The notes below the pieces were generated by a model. It did no database searches. It was given only the letters and a program-made list of their open reading frames with translations, and was not told the origin of the DNA. Both the position numbers and the translations under genes were made by a program. From an uncultured Reyranella sp. (lineage in GTDB: Bacteria > Pseudomonadota > Alphaproteobacteria > Reyranellales > Reyranellaceae): a DNA stretch of 54,791 nucleotides. The stretch spans positions 1 through 54,791 of the forward strand of contig CALDNT010000256.1 of NCBI GenBank assembly GCA_937915145.1, in the 5' to 3' direction. Below are positions 13,336 to 22,434 of this stretch, piece by piece (positions within the stretch are counted from its first letter, which is position 1; every line of letters begins with the position of its first letter).

Positions 13336-15775
13336 CGCCGATCTCCCTTGTCTTGTTCTCGCCGGCCGAGCTCATCGCCGTCGCGCTGCGAATGGCTTCA
13401 ACCAGTGCTTCGATGCCGCGCAAGTGAACATCGACTGTCCGGAACGGAATGTTGATCTCTGCCTCGCGAAATTTCTCGAGAATGGCCCGGTTCAATTCGT
13501 TTCCAACGACAAGCCGATCCTCGAGCCGGGAAACAAAGGCGAAGAGATCAAACTCCAGCCCATCGGAGCCGAGGCGGTTGAAGCGGACGATGGACGCCGG
13601 CACACGCAGCACGCGGGGATGCCCGAGTGCGGCCTCGCGCAGGATCGCCTCGACCTTCGCGACATCGCTGCCGTAATCCACGGTGACCGCGATTTCGACC
13701 CGGCTCGAGGTATCGGCATAGGTCCGGTTGATGACGGCGCTCTGCAGAAACATGCTGTTCGGTATGATCACCGACGCACGCTGAAATGTCTCGATTTCGG
13801 TGGCGCGGATGTTTATTCGCCGGACGAAGCCTTCATGACCGTCGACAACCACCCAGTCGCCAGCCTTGATCGGCCGTTCCATGAGAAGGATCACGCCTGA
13901 GATTACGTTGTTGGCGATGTTCTGCAGACCAAGGCCGATGCCGACCGACAGGGCGCCGATCACGATGGCGAGGTTGGTGAAGTCGATGCCGAGGGATCCG
14001 ACGCCGACCAGAATCGCGATGATGACCCCGGCATAGTTGAGCCCGGCGTCGATCGACTGGCGTAGCGGCACCGATGCATCGACAGTGGGCATCACGCGAT
14101 CGCGTACGATGCTGCGCACCAGTCGTGCGAGCAGCATGCAGACGCCGAAAGCGATGATTGCCGTGCCGACATTGCCGAGCGAGATCGTGATGCCGCCCAG
14201 CGTCACGCCATGCATCAGTTGGCTGAAACCTTGCAGGATAGCGTCGATGTCGACGCCCCAAGCCGTCGGGATGGCAATCGCCAACAGCACGACCAGGACG
14301 GTGTCGAACAGCAGAAGGACGAGATAGTGGCCGCGCAGCGCCGAATCGGGCGCAAGGCCGAGGTGCTGTCGAACCCAGATCCCCGAGGACGTCTCGGGCG
14401 CGGCTGCGACTTCGAACAAGTCGGCCGCCAGGCGGTGCAACAGGAGTGCGGCCACGATCAGGAAGCAGGTGATGAAAATTGCCGCATGGAGATGGGCTGC
14501 GAGAGTTGCGTACCCCGCCAGGGCGAAACCGATGGACGACACGATCACCAGGCTCAGTACCGCCCGCCCTATCGACCACCAGATGCCGCCGATCAGGGGC
14601 GGACGTTCCGCTCCCGATGCCGCCGCCTGCCAGGCGCGATTGCCGAACGTCGGCAGGGCAAGCACCGCAAATACTGTTGTCAGCACCAGCGCGCCAAAGG
14701 CCGTAACGGCGGGCGTGTCACTGCCGCGACTGAGGGTGAGGTAGACGACATCGACGGCGACGACGATCAGCATCAGGCGGCGCAGCGCCTGGGATAGATG
14801 ATGCGCGCTCGCGTCGGTGAACGGCAGGACACGCCACGCCGGCCGCCTGGGCGCCAGGGCGGTGGAAGTCAGGCCGAGTATCAGCAGCAGGACGATGACG
14901 CGCACGACGATTTCCGGCACGAGCGAGGCGAGCGGCGGCGGCGGCGAACTCGCGGCCAGGAGCCGGCCGATCAGCCAGACCGCGAGGACCGGCACCAGGA
15001 CCAGGCCGACGCCATCGATTGCCGCAGCAAACGTGCGGTCGCGCTGGCCAGGTTCGATCGCATCGCCCCGGCCAAACCGCCGGCGCAGCGTTCCGCCGGC
15101 CCACCACAGGGCGAGCGTGAACACGGCCCAGATGCCAAGGATGGCAAGGCCGCGCGTGTCCGAAGCCAGTGTCGCCGCGCCGTTTTGGCGCCAGGCGGCC
15201 ACGGCTGTCGACAGCGACTGTACCGACGCGGTCAGTTCGGGCCCTAGCCTGGGCCATACCTCGGCCGATAGTGGCGGGACGCTTCGGTGCAGCAGGGTCT
15301 GCAGGACGACCTCGCCGCGCAGCTTCGTCATGCGTTCGAGAAGTTGATCGGCGCGTGCGATCACCACTTCGCCCTGCTTGACGCGGCCCTCGCTGACGGT
15401 GGCCTGTTCGGCCAACTGTTGCCGCTCGAGTTTCACCGCCTCCGACTCGACGGGCGCGTCGGCACCGGGCCGGATCTCCAGAGGCGCCAGAAGTTTTTTG
15501 GTGTCGGCAAGATCTCTGCGCGCCAGGGCCACGGCGGCCACCGCGGCGTCGCGCACGCCGACGGTCTGGTCACGCAAGGCATCGATCTCGGCGGGCAGGA
15601 GACTGGCCTCCGCGACGCGGACGGCGATGCGGTCGAGCTGGCGTGTCCAAAGTTCGACGAGCGTGCGAAAAGGTCGCTGTGGTTCCGTCGCCGGCTGGGC
15701 GAATGCGGCGGTGCCGGCGGCCAGCAGCGTGATCCACACGACGAGAGGCCACGCGAGGCGGGCGGAAATTCGCAT
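13310..15775 (-). CDS. MscS-family mechanosensitive channel with DUF3772 domain
   Basis: 821 residues from the ATG at 15775, where a signal peptide begins (hydrophobic core, Ala-Phe-Ala-Gln near 27); an in-frame ATG 120 bases upstream would put 40 polar residues ahead of it. Order: periplasmic coiled-coil and DUF3772-type region (about 35-190), roughly eight to ten membrane segments (200-600), then the MscS pore helix and beta domain (Val-Gly-Ile-Gly-Leu-Gly-Leu-Gln-Asn-Ile-Ala-Asn-Asn, then Gly-Asp-Trp-Val-Val-Val-Asp-Gly). It should release osmolytes on hypo-osmotic shock. Downstream gene: membrane-anchored hydrolase. Confidence 0.88.
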   Translation of the reverse strand: MRISARLAWPLVVWITLLAAGTAAFAQPATEPQRPFRTLVELWTRQLDRIAVRVAEASLLPAEIDALRDQTVGVRDAAVAAVALARRDLADTKKLLAPLEIRPGADAPVESEAVKLERQQLAEQATVSEGRVKQGEVVIARADQLLERMTKLRGEVVLQTLLHRSVPPLSAEVWPRLGPELTASVQSLSTAVAAWRQNGAATLASDTRGLAILGIWAVFTLALWWAGGTLRRRFGRGDAIEPGQRDRTFAAAIDGVGLVLVPVLAVWLIGRLLAASSPPPPLASLVPEIVVRVIVLLLILGLTSTALAPRRPAWRVLPFTDASAHHLSQALRRLMLIVVAVDVVYLTLSRGSDTPAVTAFGALVLTTVFAVLALPTFGNRAWQAAASGAERPPLIGGIWWSIGRAVLSLVIVSSIGFALAGYATLAAHLHAAIFITCFLIVAALLLHRLAADLFEVAAAPETSSGIWVRQHLGLAPDSALRGHYLVLLLFDTVLVVLLAIAIPTAWGVDIDAILQGFSQLMHGVTLGGITISLGNVGTAIIAFGVCMLLARLVRSIVRDRVMPTVDASVPLRQSIDAGLNYAGVIIAILVGVGSLGIDFTNLAIVIGALSVGIGLGLQNIANNVISGVILLMERPIKAGDWVVVDGHEGFVRRINIRATEIETFQRASVIIPNSMFLQSAVINRTYADTSSRVEIAVTVDYGSDVAKVEAILREAALGHPRVLRVPASIVRFNRLGSDGLEFDLFAFVSRLEDRLVVGNELNRAILEKFREAEINIPFRTVDVHLRGIEALVEAIRSATAMSSAGENKTREIGDGTPPPKI

Positions 15776-15990
15776 GCGGGTGCCGGTTCCTGATGACGCA
15801 GTCTGATCCGCGCCTTCAGTACCACGGCCCACCCGGATCGGGCCATCGCCGAGCATGGACCCGCCTCGCCAAGGCGCCGAATTTGGGGCATTCATCGTGC
15901 GGCTGATATGCCCCCGCGGTTCGCCGTTGACAGAACGGGACCGACGCGGAACCTTGCGCGCCGAAAACGGGAATTTTGGGGAGCGAAAGC

Positions 15991-17094
15991 ATGGCCGATA
16001 AGCAAGGGGCGGTGGGCGAGGTGCGGATCAAGCCCGATCGCTTGCATGCGTTCGCGATGGCGATTTGCCGGGCTGACGGCAGTTCGGAACAGGAAGCCAA
16101 GCTGATCGCCGACCATCTCGTGCTTGCCAACCTGTTTGGCCACGACAGCCACGGCGTCGGCATGATGCCGCATTACATCCAGAACACCGCCAACGGCGCC
16201 TGCGTGCGCAACCATCATGCGAAGATCGCCCGCGACAATGGCGCGGTGATCGTGATCGACGGCGGCGCCGGCTACGGGCAGGTCGTCGCCAAGGAGGCGA
16301 TGGACATCGGCATCGAGCGCGCGAAGAAGCACGGCGTCTGCGTCGTCGGCCTGATCAACGCCCATCACATCGGCCGCATCGGCCATTGGGGCGAGCAGTG
16401 CGCGCGCGCCGGCATGGTGAGCACACACTGGGTGAACGTGCATGGCCACAAGTCTCTGGTGGCGCCGTTCGGTGCCGCCGAGGCCCGTTTCACGACCAAT
16501 CCCTACTGCACGGCGGTGCCGCGCAAGGGCAAGGAGCCGATCGTCCTCGACTTCGCCACCAGCCAGGTGGCGGCGGGCAAGGTCCGCGTCGCCAACAACA
16601 AGCAGGTGCAGATGGAGTCCGGCCTGTTGATTGACGCCGCCGGCAACGCGACCACCGACCCCGGTGTCCTGTACAACGCGCCCTATGGCGCCATCCTGCC
16701 GTTCGGCCTGCACAAGGGCGGTGGCCTGGCGGTGATCTGCGACCTTCTGGCGGGCGCGCTCACCGGCGGCAAGACGCATTCGCCTCGGACCATCAAGAAG
16801 GACGGTACCGACATCATCAACAACATGCTGTCGATCATCATCGATCCTGAATCGATGGGCGGGACGGCCGCTTTCGAGGACGAAGTGGAGAATTTCATCG
16901 GCTGGGTGAAATCGGCAAAGCCGCAGCCGGGCGTTGCCGAGGTCCTGACCCCCGGCGAGCCCGAACGCGCCCGCCGCGTCGATCGCGAGAAGAACGGCGT
17001 GCCGATCGACTCCACGACCTGGCAGCAGCTCATCGATACGGCCCGCAAGGTGCGCCTCAACGACGTCGACATTCCCCAAATGGCCAGCGTCTGA
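15991..17094 (+). CDS. Malate/L-lactate dehydrogenase family (Ldh/ComC-type) oxidoreductase
   Basis: 367 residues from ATG 15991, behind GGGGAG. The family is the non-Rossmann Ldh_2 group: Phe-Gly-His-Asp-Ser-His-Gly-Val-Gly-Met (near 47-56), a catalytic-region His in Asn-Ala-His-His-Ile-Gly-Arg (about 114-120), and the conserved Pro-Phe-Gly-Leu-His-Lys-Gly-Gly-Gly-Leu-Ala segment. These enzymes reduce 2-keto acids or related compounds (malate, ureidoglycolate, 2,3-diketogulonate) with NAD(P)H. The next gene, a GST, follows after 26 bases. The exact substrate cannot be assigned. Confidence 0.87.
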   Translation: MADKQGAVGEVRIKPDRLHAFAMAICRADGSSEQEAKLIADHLVLANLFGHDSHGVGMMPHYIQNTANGACVRNHHAKIARDNGAVIVIDGGAGYGQVVAKEAMDIGIERAKKHGVCVVGLINAHHIGRIGHWGEQCARAGMVSTHWVNVHGHKSLVAPFGAAEARFTTNPYCTAVPRKGKEPIVLDFATSQVAAGKVRVANNKQVQMESGLLIDAAGNATTDPGVLYNAPYGAILPFGLHKGGGLAVICDLLAGALTGGKTHSPRTIKKDGTDIINNMLSIIIDPESMGGTAAFEDEVENFIGWVKSAKPQPGVAEVLTPGEPERARRVDREKNGVPIDSTTWQQLIDTARKVRLNDVDIPQMASV

Positions 17095-17120
17095 CGCGAC
17101 TGGCAGACAGGAGACCGATC

Positions 17121-17741
17121 ATGGCCAGGATGAAGCTCTACTATTCGCCCTCGTCACCCTATGCCCGCAAGGTGCGGGCGCTGGCGCTGCTTACCGGCCT
17201 CGACAAGAAGATGGAGATGGTGAATGTCGCGCTGACGCCGGTGGCGTCCAATGCCGACGTCGACAAGCACAATCCCATCGGCAAGATTCCGGCCCTGTCG
17301 GTGAAGGGCATGGATCTCTTCGACTCGCCGGTGATCTGCGAATATCTCGACAGCCAGCACAAGGGCCGCAAGCTGTTCCCGCGCAAGGGCCGCGCGCGCT
17401 GGGTGGCACTGCGGCAGCAGGCGATGGGCGATGGCCTGCTCGATGCCGCGTTGCTGGTACGTTACGAAGGTTTCCTGCGCCCCGAGGACCGGCGCTGGCC
17501 CGACTGGACCAAGGGCCAGATGAAGAAGATCAACGGCGTGCTCGACCAGCTCGAGGCCGAGTCAAAGTCGCTCAAGGGCAGGCCGACCATCGGCACCATC
17601 ACCATTGCCTGCGCGCTCGGCTACCTCGACTTCCGCTTCGCCAGCCACGATTGGCGTGGCAAGCGCTCGAAGCTCGCCAAGTGGTTCGCTACATTCTCGA
17701 AGATGCCGGCGATGAAGACGACAGTCCCGCCGCCGGCATGA
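17121..17741 (+). CDS. Glutathione S-transferase family protein
   Basis: 206 residues. The thioredoxin-like N-terminal domain begins Met-Lys-Leu-Tyr-Tyr-Ser-Pro-Ser-Ser-Pro-Tyr-Ala-Arg-Lys-Val-Arg, with the Ser-Pro-Tyr segment placed as the catalytic Ser/Tyr of this group. Ile-Pro-Ala-Leu carries the cis-Pro and Asp-Ser-Pro-Val-Ile-Cys-Glu-Tyr-Leu is the gamma-glutamyl contact. The helical C-terminal domain has the N-capping Gly-x3-Ile-Ala-Cys-Ala-Leu-Gly-Tyr-Leu-Asp pattern. It stands between the Ldh-type gene and a cupin gene it overlaps by four bases, so a shared transcript is likely. Confidence 0.88.
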   Translation: MARMKLYYSPSSPYARKVRALALLTGLDKKMEMVNVALTPVASNADVDKHNPIGKIPALSVKGMDLFDSPVICEYLDSQHKGRKLFPRKGRARWVALRQQAMGDGLLDAALLVRYEGFLRPEDRRWPDWTKGQMKKINGVLDQLEAESKSLKGRPTIGTITIACALGYLDFRFASHDWRGKRSKLAKWFATFSKMPAMKTTVPPPA

Positions 17742-18166
17742 AACCGGCCGCGATGAATGGCGACGAGATCATTGCCCGCCTCGGGTTGCAGCCGCACCCC
17801 GAGGGCGGGCATTTCCGCGAGACCTTTCGGGCGCCGGGCGAGGGACGCAGCGCCAGCACGGCGATCTTCTTCCTGCTCAAGGCCGGCGAACGCTCGCACT
17901 GGCACCGGGTCGATGCCGACGAGGTCTGGCATCATTATGCCGGCGCGCCGCTCGAACTTGCGGTAAGCGAAGACGGACGCACTGTCCGCCGCGCCCGTCT
18001 GGGCACCGATTTCGGATTGGGCGAGACGCCTCAGATCGTGGTGCCGCGGCAGGCCTGGTTCGGCGCCCATTCGCTCGGTGCCTGGACCCTGGTCGGCTGC
18101 ACGGTCGCACCGGGATTCGAATTTTCAGGCTTCGAACTGGCACCTCCGGACTGGCAGCCCGGCTAA
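17738..18166 (+). CDS. DUF985-type cupin
   Basis: 142 residues from ATG 17738, which overlaps the GST stop as ATGA; ATG 17753 is an alternative. The motif pattern is that of DUF985 cupins: Leu-Gly-Leu-Gln-Pro-His-Pro-Glu-Gly-Gly-His-Phe-Arg-Glu-Thr near the start, Ser-Thr-Ala-Ile-Phe-Phe-Leu-Leu, then Ser-His-Trp-His-Arg-Val-Asp-Ala-Asp-Glu-Val-Trp-His-His-Tyr. The histidines line the barrel and may bind metal. The family's reaction is unsettled. It ends four bases into the convergent EamA gene. Confidence 0.85.
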   Translation: MKPAAMNGDEIIARLGLQPHPEGGHFRETFRAPGEGRSASTAIFFLLKAGERSHWHRVDADEVWHHYAGAPLELAVSEDGRTVRRARLGTDFGLGETPQIVVPRQAWFGAHSLGAWTLVGCTVAPGFEFSGFELAPPDWQPG

Positions 18167-19044
18167 CGGCGCCACAACTCGCGCGAGGCGAGCACGGCGC
18201 CGGCCGTGACCAGCGCAGCGGCCAGCAGCAGGGACACCGTCGGTTCGGCAAGGCCGCAGGCGACAAGCAGGGCCGTCGAGAGGATCGGCGTGGCGTAGCT
18301 GAGCGCGCCCAAAGCGCGGATGTCGCCCCGCTTGACGGCGTGATCCCAGAAATAGAACGCGGCACCCGCCGGCCCGAGGCCGAGCGCCAGCACGGCCAGC
18401 CACGCGGCGGCCGACGTGGGCAAGGCGGTGCGTTCGAAGGCGATATGGCACAGCAGCGACAAGGCGGCGGAGGCGGCGCAAAAGGCGGCGATGGCGTCGG
18501 TGGGGGTTTCGCCGAACCGGCGCGACAGCACGGAATAGAACGCCCAGATGACGGCGCAACCCAGTGCCAACGCATATCCAAGGGCATGGTCGCCGGCGAA
18601 ATGAAGCCCGCGGCCGAAGGCGAGCAGGGCCACCCCGGCAAAACCCAACGTCGCCCCCACCAGATGCGGCCAGCCCAGCCGTTCGCCGGCCAGCGGTGCC
18701 GACAGCAGCACGATCAGGAGCGGCCAGAGATAGTTGATGAGGTTGGCTTCGGCCGGGGGTGCCAGCTGCAGGGCGGCAAAATAGAACGCGTGGTAGCCGA
18801 AAAGGCCGCCGATCCCGAGCAGCCAGACGCGTGCCGGCCAGGCCACGAGCCCGGCCCACCCGACCCCGCGGCGCAGGGCGCGGGCAATGCCGATCGCCGC
18901 ACCAATGGTGAACGTCATGGCAACCATCTGGAACGGTGGAATGGCGCCGGCCGTTACCGACAGCGCCGCCAGGGCGCCCCACAGGGCGATGGCGGCCATA
19001 CCGGCGGCCATCGCCCGGCGGCGGCCGGTATCTCGGATCTCCAT
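18163..19044 (-). CDS. EamA/DMT-family transporter
   Basis: 293 residues from ATG 19044; an ATG 60 bases upstream would add a polar leader and neither has a strong ribosome site. Ten hydrophobic segments form two EamA repeats. Typical residues are Trp-Gly-Ala near the first helix, the Asn-Tyr-Leu-Trp-Pro-Leu segment in helix 3-4, and Gly-Pro-Ala-Gly-Ala-Ala-Phe-Tyr-Phe-Trp-Asp in the second half. The group exports amino acids, metabolites or drugs across the inner membrane. The gene stands alone, so the substrate is open. Confidence 0.85.
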   Translation of the reverse strand: MEIRDTGRRRAMAAGMAAIALWGALAALSVTAGAIPPFQMVAMTFTIGAAIGIARALRRGVGWAGLVAWPARVWLLGIGGLFGYHAFYFAALQLAPPAEANLINYLWPLLIVLLSAPLAGERLGWPHLVGATLGFAGVALLAFGRGLHFAGDHALGYALALGCAVIWAFYSVLSRRFGETPTDAIAAFCAASAALSLLCHIAFERTALPTSAAAWLAVLALGLGPAGAAFYFWDHAVKRGDIRALGALSYATPILSTALLVACGLAEPTVSLLLAAALVTAGAVLASRELWRR

Positions 19045-19147
19045 AGCCGGCGCATAAAGAGCGCCGCCGCGATTGTCGAGCGGCCGTTTGCCGGGCGGAT
19101 GCATGGTTTGCGTTTAGCCGTTACGATGCCGCCACAGCGGAGACGGC

Positions 19148-19900
19148 ATGTTCGTTCGACCGACCAATCCAATAAGCCATCGCCTGGCTCGCATGGCATT
19201 CATCGCGGCCTGCATGTCGGCCTTGATCGTCACCGTCGCCGGACCGCTGCACCGTTATCTTGGCGTCGACATCGAAGCGGCGATCGCGGTCTTTCGCTAC
19301 GGCTTCTACGTCGCCGTCGCCGGCATCGCGTTGGGGCTGGCGACCATCGTGCCGACGCGGCCCGGCGACCGGCGGCGCGGGTTCGTGGCGGCACTGCTGG
19401 CGATCGTGATCGGCGCGGCCGGCGCCTGGGTGCCGGTGAGCTGGTTCCTGCATGCCCAGCAATTGCCGGTGATCAACGACATCTCGACCGATACCGCCAA
19501 TCCGCCGGCCCTGGTCGCGACCCTGCCGCTCCGCCGGGGTGCCGCCAACCCGCCAGCCTATCCCGGCGCCGCCGCCGCGGCGCTTCAGCGCGCCGCCTAT
19601 CCCGACATCGTGACCGTCGTTCTGCCGGTTCCGCCGGCCGAGGCCTTCAAGCGCGTCGACCGGGTGGCGACGGCGCTCGACTGGGACGTTGTCGCGCGCG
19701 CGCCGGCGGATGGCCGCCTCGAGGCCGTCGAGACCAGCGAATGGTTCGGCTTTCGCGACGACATCGTCGTGCGCATCCGTGCCGAGGGCGCCGGCAGCAA
19801 GATCGATATCCGCTCGAAGAGCCGGGCCGGCGAGTCCGACCTCGGCGTCAATGCGCGGCGCATTCGCGATTTCATCGCCCGTCTCAAGGCCGAGCGCTGA
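19148..19900 (+). CDS. DUF1499 family protein with membrane N-terminus
   Basis: 250 residues. Three hydrophobic segments (about 17-35, 45-65, 77-97) are followed by a soluble domain with Asp-Ile-Ser-Thr-Asp-Thr (near 117-122), Pro-Pro-Ala, Tyr-Pro-Gly and Phe-Arg-Asp-Asp-Ile-Val-Val-Arg-Ile-Arg, then Ser-Arg-Ala-Gly-Glu-Ser-Asp-Leu-Gly-Val-Asn-Ala-Arg-Arg-Ile, a strong DUF1499 pattern. Function is unknown for the family. It is convergent with the histidine kinase 9 bases away. Confidence 0.85.
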   Translation: MFVRPTNPISHRLARMAFIAACMSALIVTVAGPLHRYLGVDIEAAIAVFRYGFYVAVAGIALGLATIVPTRPGDRRRGFVAALLAIVIGAAGAWVPVSWFLHAQQLPVINDISTDTANPPALVATLPLRRGAANPPAYPGAAAAALQRAAYPDIVTVVLPVPPAEAFKRVDRVATALDWDVVARAPADGRLEAVETSEWFGFRDDIVVRIRAEGAGSKIDIRSKSRAGESDLGVNARRIRDFIARLKAER

Positions 19901-19909
19901 CCGTCGCGC

Positions 19910-21346
19910 TCAGTTGTCGCCAAGCGGCAGGGTGAAGCGAAAGTTCGTGCCCGAGGCGCCGGTCTGCGTGAGGGCGATGTCGCCGCCGTGCGCGCGCACC
20001 AGATCGCGGGCGATGGCCAACCCCAGGCCCGCGCCGCCGGCGCGGCCGCCGGTGGCGAACGGCTGGAAGAGCTGTGTCGCCACCGCCGGCGGCACGCCGG
20101 GGCCGTTGTCGGTGACATCGATCAGCAGATAGGCGCCGCCTGCCTGAGATCGCACGGTAACGGTCGAGGCGCCGGCCTCGAAGGCGTTGCGGCCGAGATT
20201 GACGAACACGCGGTAGAGCAGATCGCGGTCGGCAAGGATCGACTGGCCTTCGCCGACTTCGTTCAGCCACGCGCGGACAAGGTTGGGATTGCTGTCCTCG
20301 CCCTGTTCCTGCAGGGCGATGCCGGCCTCGTCGATCAGATCGGCGAGATCGACTTTGGACAATCGCGGCGGCGGTTGATCGCGGACATATTCAATGGCAT
20401 CGCTGGCCAGCCGTGCCGCCCGGTCGATGGTGTTCAGGATGGTCGGCGCCAGGACCCGCGTGCGCTCGTCGCCGCTGCGTGCCAGCCGGTCCGACAGTAG
20501 CCGCGCCGTCGACAGCATGTTGCGCAGGTCGTGGTTGATCTTGTTGGTCGCCGCGCCGATTTCGGCGAGGCGGGATTTCTGCCGAAGCGAGGCGCGGAGC
20601 TCGCGCTGCAGGTTCTGGAATTCGCGATCGACCACTCCGATCTCATCGTTGCGCCGGGTCGCCGGGCGTCCGGTCCCGACGGCTTCCGGCGCGCGGCGAA
20701 ACGCCGTCATGTCGGTCGACAGGCCCTGTAGCGGCCGGATTACCAGCCAGCGCAGCCCGAGATAGAGCAGCACCGCCGTGAACACGGCGATGATGACCGA
20801 CAGCACCAGGATGCGCACGGCGTAGCCATACATGGCGATCCGCATCGGCAGTTCGTCGGCGACGATCCAGACCATGGCCGAGGGCAGGCGCATCGAATAG
20901 CCGCCGACGCGGATATAGCGCGAGCCGTCGTAGGTCATGGCCGACAGGGCGTCCCAGATCAGGCCGACGGCGCTGCGTTCCATCAGATTGAATCCCGGCA
21001 TGTCGTGGCGGGGTTCGACGTTCATCAGGGCGCGCTTGGGCTTGTCGCGCTCGACCAGCACCACGGCGTCGACGCGGGCATTGTTGAGCAGCGTGCGCTT
21101 GACCTCGTCGGTCACCATGTTGTCCGGCGTGGCGTCGAGCGCCAGCGCGGCCAGGGTGCCGCTTTCGACGAGCTGTTCGAGATAGACCACCCGGAAGCGG
21201 GCGATCGACGGCAGGAAGATCAGGATCTCGGCCGTCATCACCGCCGTCACGACGAGTGCCAGAATCCGCCACGACAAGCCGAAGCCCGCCCTTCGAGGGC
21301 GTGCGGGCCGGACAGATTCGGCCGGAACGGTGATTTCGGTGGTCAT
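19910..21346 (-). CDS. Sensor histidine kinase, no adjacent response regulator
   Basis: 478 residues. Two membrane segments (about 27-48 and 178-200) flank a periplasmic sensor domain; HAMP-like Pro-Leu-Gln-Gly-Leu-Ser follows. The phospho-acceptor His is in Asn-His-Asp-Leu-Arg-Asn (near 278), which is the HPK variant with Asp-Leu-Arg-Asn. The ATPase has Asn-Leu-Gly-Arg-Asn-Ala-Phe-Glu (N box), Asp-Asn-Gly-Pro-Gly (G1) and Gly-Ala-Gly-Leu-Gly-Leu-Ala-Ile-Ala (G2). It autophosphorylates and signals to a regulator encoded elsewhere: neither neighbour is one, so it is an orphan. Confidence 0.9.
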   Translation of the reverse strand: MTTEITVPAESVRPARPRRAGFGLSWRILALVVTAVMTAEILIFLPSIARFRVVYLEQLVESGTLAALALDATPDNMVTDEVKRTLLNNARVDAVVLVERDKPKRALMNVEPRHDMPGFNLMERSAVGLIWDALSAMTYDGSRYIRVGGYSMRLPSAMVWIVADELPMRIAMYGYAVRILVLSVIIAVFTAVLLYLGLRWLVIRPLQGLSTDMTAFRRAPEAVGTGRPATRRNDEIGVVDREFQNLQRELRASLRQKSRLAEIGAATNKINHDLRNMLSTARLLSDRLARSGDERTRVLAPTILNTIDRAARLASDAIEYVRDQPPPRLSKVDLADLIDEAGIALQEQGEDSNPNLVRAWLNEVGEGQSILADRDLLYRVFVNLGRNAFEAGASTVTVRSQAGGAYLLIDVTDNGPGVPPAVATQLFQPFATGGRAGGAGLGLAIARDLVRAHGGDIALTQTGASGTNFRFTLPLGDN

Positions 21347-21410
21347 CGCCGGCCGAGTCTATCGAAGTCCATCGTTCCGGCCTAGGTGCGGGCCCTTCAA
21401 CTCTTCAGGA

Positions 21411-22424
21411 TCACAGGAACTTCTCCTTGATGTTGATGGTCGAACGCTGGCCGATCGCATCGAAGTGGGCAGCGATCCATTGGTCGGCGACCTGGCGCCC
21501 GATCGTCTTGAGGTGAAGCAGGAAGTCCATGCGGGCGTTCAGCTTGCTCGAAACGCCGAGGCCCTTCATCTGCTGCTCGGCCTCGATCCAGTGCACGTTG
21601 ATGCGCTTGTAGGTGCCGGCGTCGAGTTTTCCCTCGTCGACGAGGTCGGTGACGAAGGAGATCGCCCGCATTTCGCGCATCAGCGACGAGTTGAAACTGA
21701 TCTCGTTGACCCGGTTCATGATCTCGGTCGCGGTGGTCGGTACGCGATCGCAGCCCAGCGGGTTGATCTGGACGATGACCACGTCCTGGGTGTCGGTGCC
21801 GTAGATCAACGGAAAGATCGCCGGATTGCCCATGTAGCCGCCATCCCAGTACGGCTCGCCGTCGACGGTGACGGCCTGGAACAGGAAGGGCAGGCAGGCC
21901 GACGCCAACAGCACGTCGGGCGTGATCTCGCCCGACTTGAAGACGCGGACCTTGCCGGTCCTGACGTTGGTCGCGCTGATGAAGAGCTTGACCTTGCGGC
22001 ATCCCGACAGCCGTTCGAAGTCGACCGACTTCTCCAGCGCGCCGCGCAGCGGGTTGAGGTTCATCGGATTGAGCTGATAGGGCGACAGCATGCGCGTCAG
22101 CATGTCGAAGGCGACGAAGGCGGCGGAATGGTCGAGATTCCAGCCGCTCGACATCTGGTCGAACGGCGACGGCTGCAGCGGCCCGGTCTGTGCCGCCTGG
22201 CTGATGTTGCCCCAGAAGGCATCGAGCGCCCGCTTGGCCTCGTCGCGGCCGCCGCGGCCCAGCCCGTCGGCGAACACCGCCGCATTCATGGCGCCGGCCG
22301 ACGTCCCGGAGATCGCCTCGACTTCGATGCGTTCGTCCTCGAGCAGGCGGTCGAGGACGCCCCAGGTATAGGCACCGTGGGCGCCGCCGCCCTGCAACGC
22401 GAGGTTGATGCGCTTGACGTGCAT
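21411..22424 (-). CDS. Patatin-like phospholipase, cytoplasmic
   Basis: 337 residues without signal peptide. Oxyanion loop Gly-Gly-Gly-Ala-His-Gly (12-17), nucleophile Ser42 in Gly-Thr-Ser-Ala-Gly, and catalytic Asp194 in Tyr-Trp-Asp-Gly-Gly-Tyr. It starts 10 bases after the stop of the 3-hydroxybutyrate dehydrogenase gene on the same strand, so the two form an operon. That pairing suggests a role in mobilising stored polyhydroxybutyrate or related acyl esters, with the dehydrogenase taking the monomer; this is inference, as the motif alone supports only an acyl hydrolase. Confidence 0.88.
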   Translation of the reverse strand: MHVKRINLALQGGGAHGAYTWGVLDRLLEDERIEVEAISGTSAGAMNAAVFADGLGRGGRDEAKRALDAFWGNISQAAQTGPLQPSPFDQMSSGWNLDHSAAFVAFDMLTRMLSPYQLNPMNLNPLRGALEKSVDFERLSGCRKVKLFISATNVRTGKVRVFKSGEITPDVLLASACLPFLFQAVTVDGEPYWDGGYMGNPAIFPLIYGTDTQDVVIVQINPLGCDRVPTTATEIMNRVNEISFNSSLMREMRAISFVTDLVDEGKLDAGTYKRINVHWIEAEQQMKGLGVSSKLNARMDFLLHLKTIGRQVADQWIAAHFDAIGQRSTINIKEKFL

Positions 22425-22434
22425 GTCCGGCTCC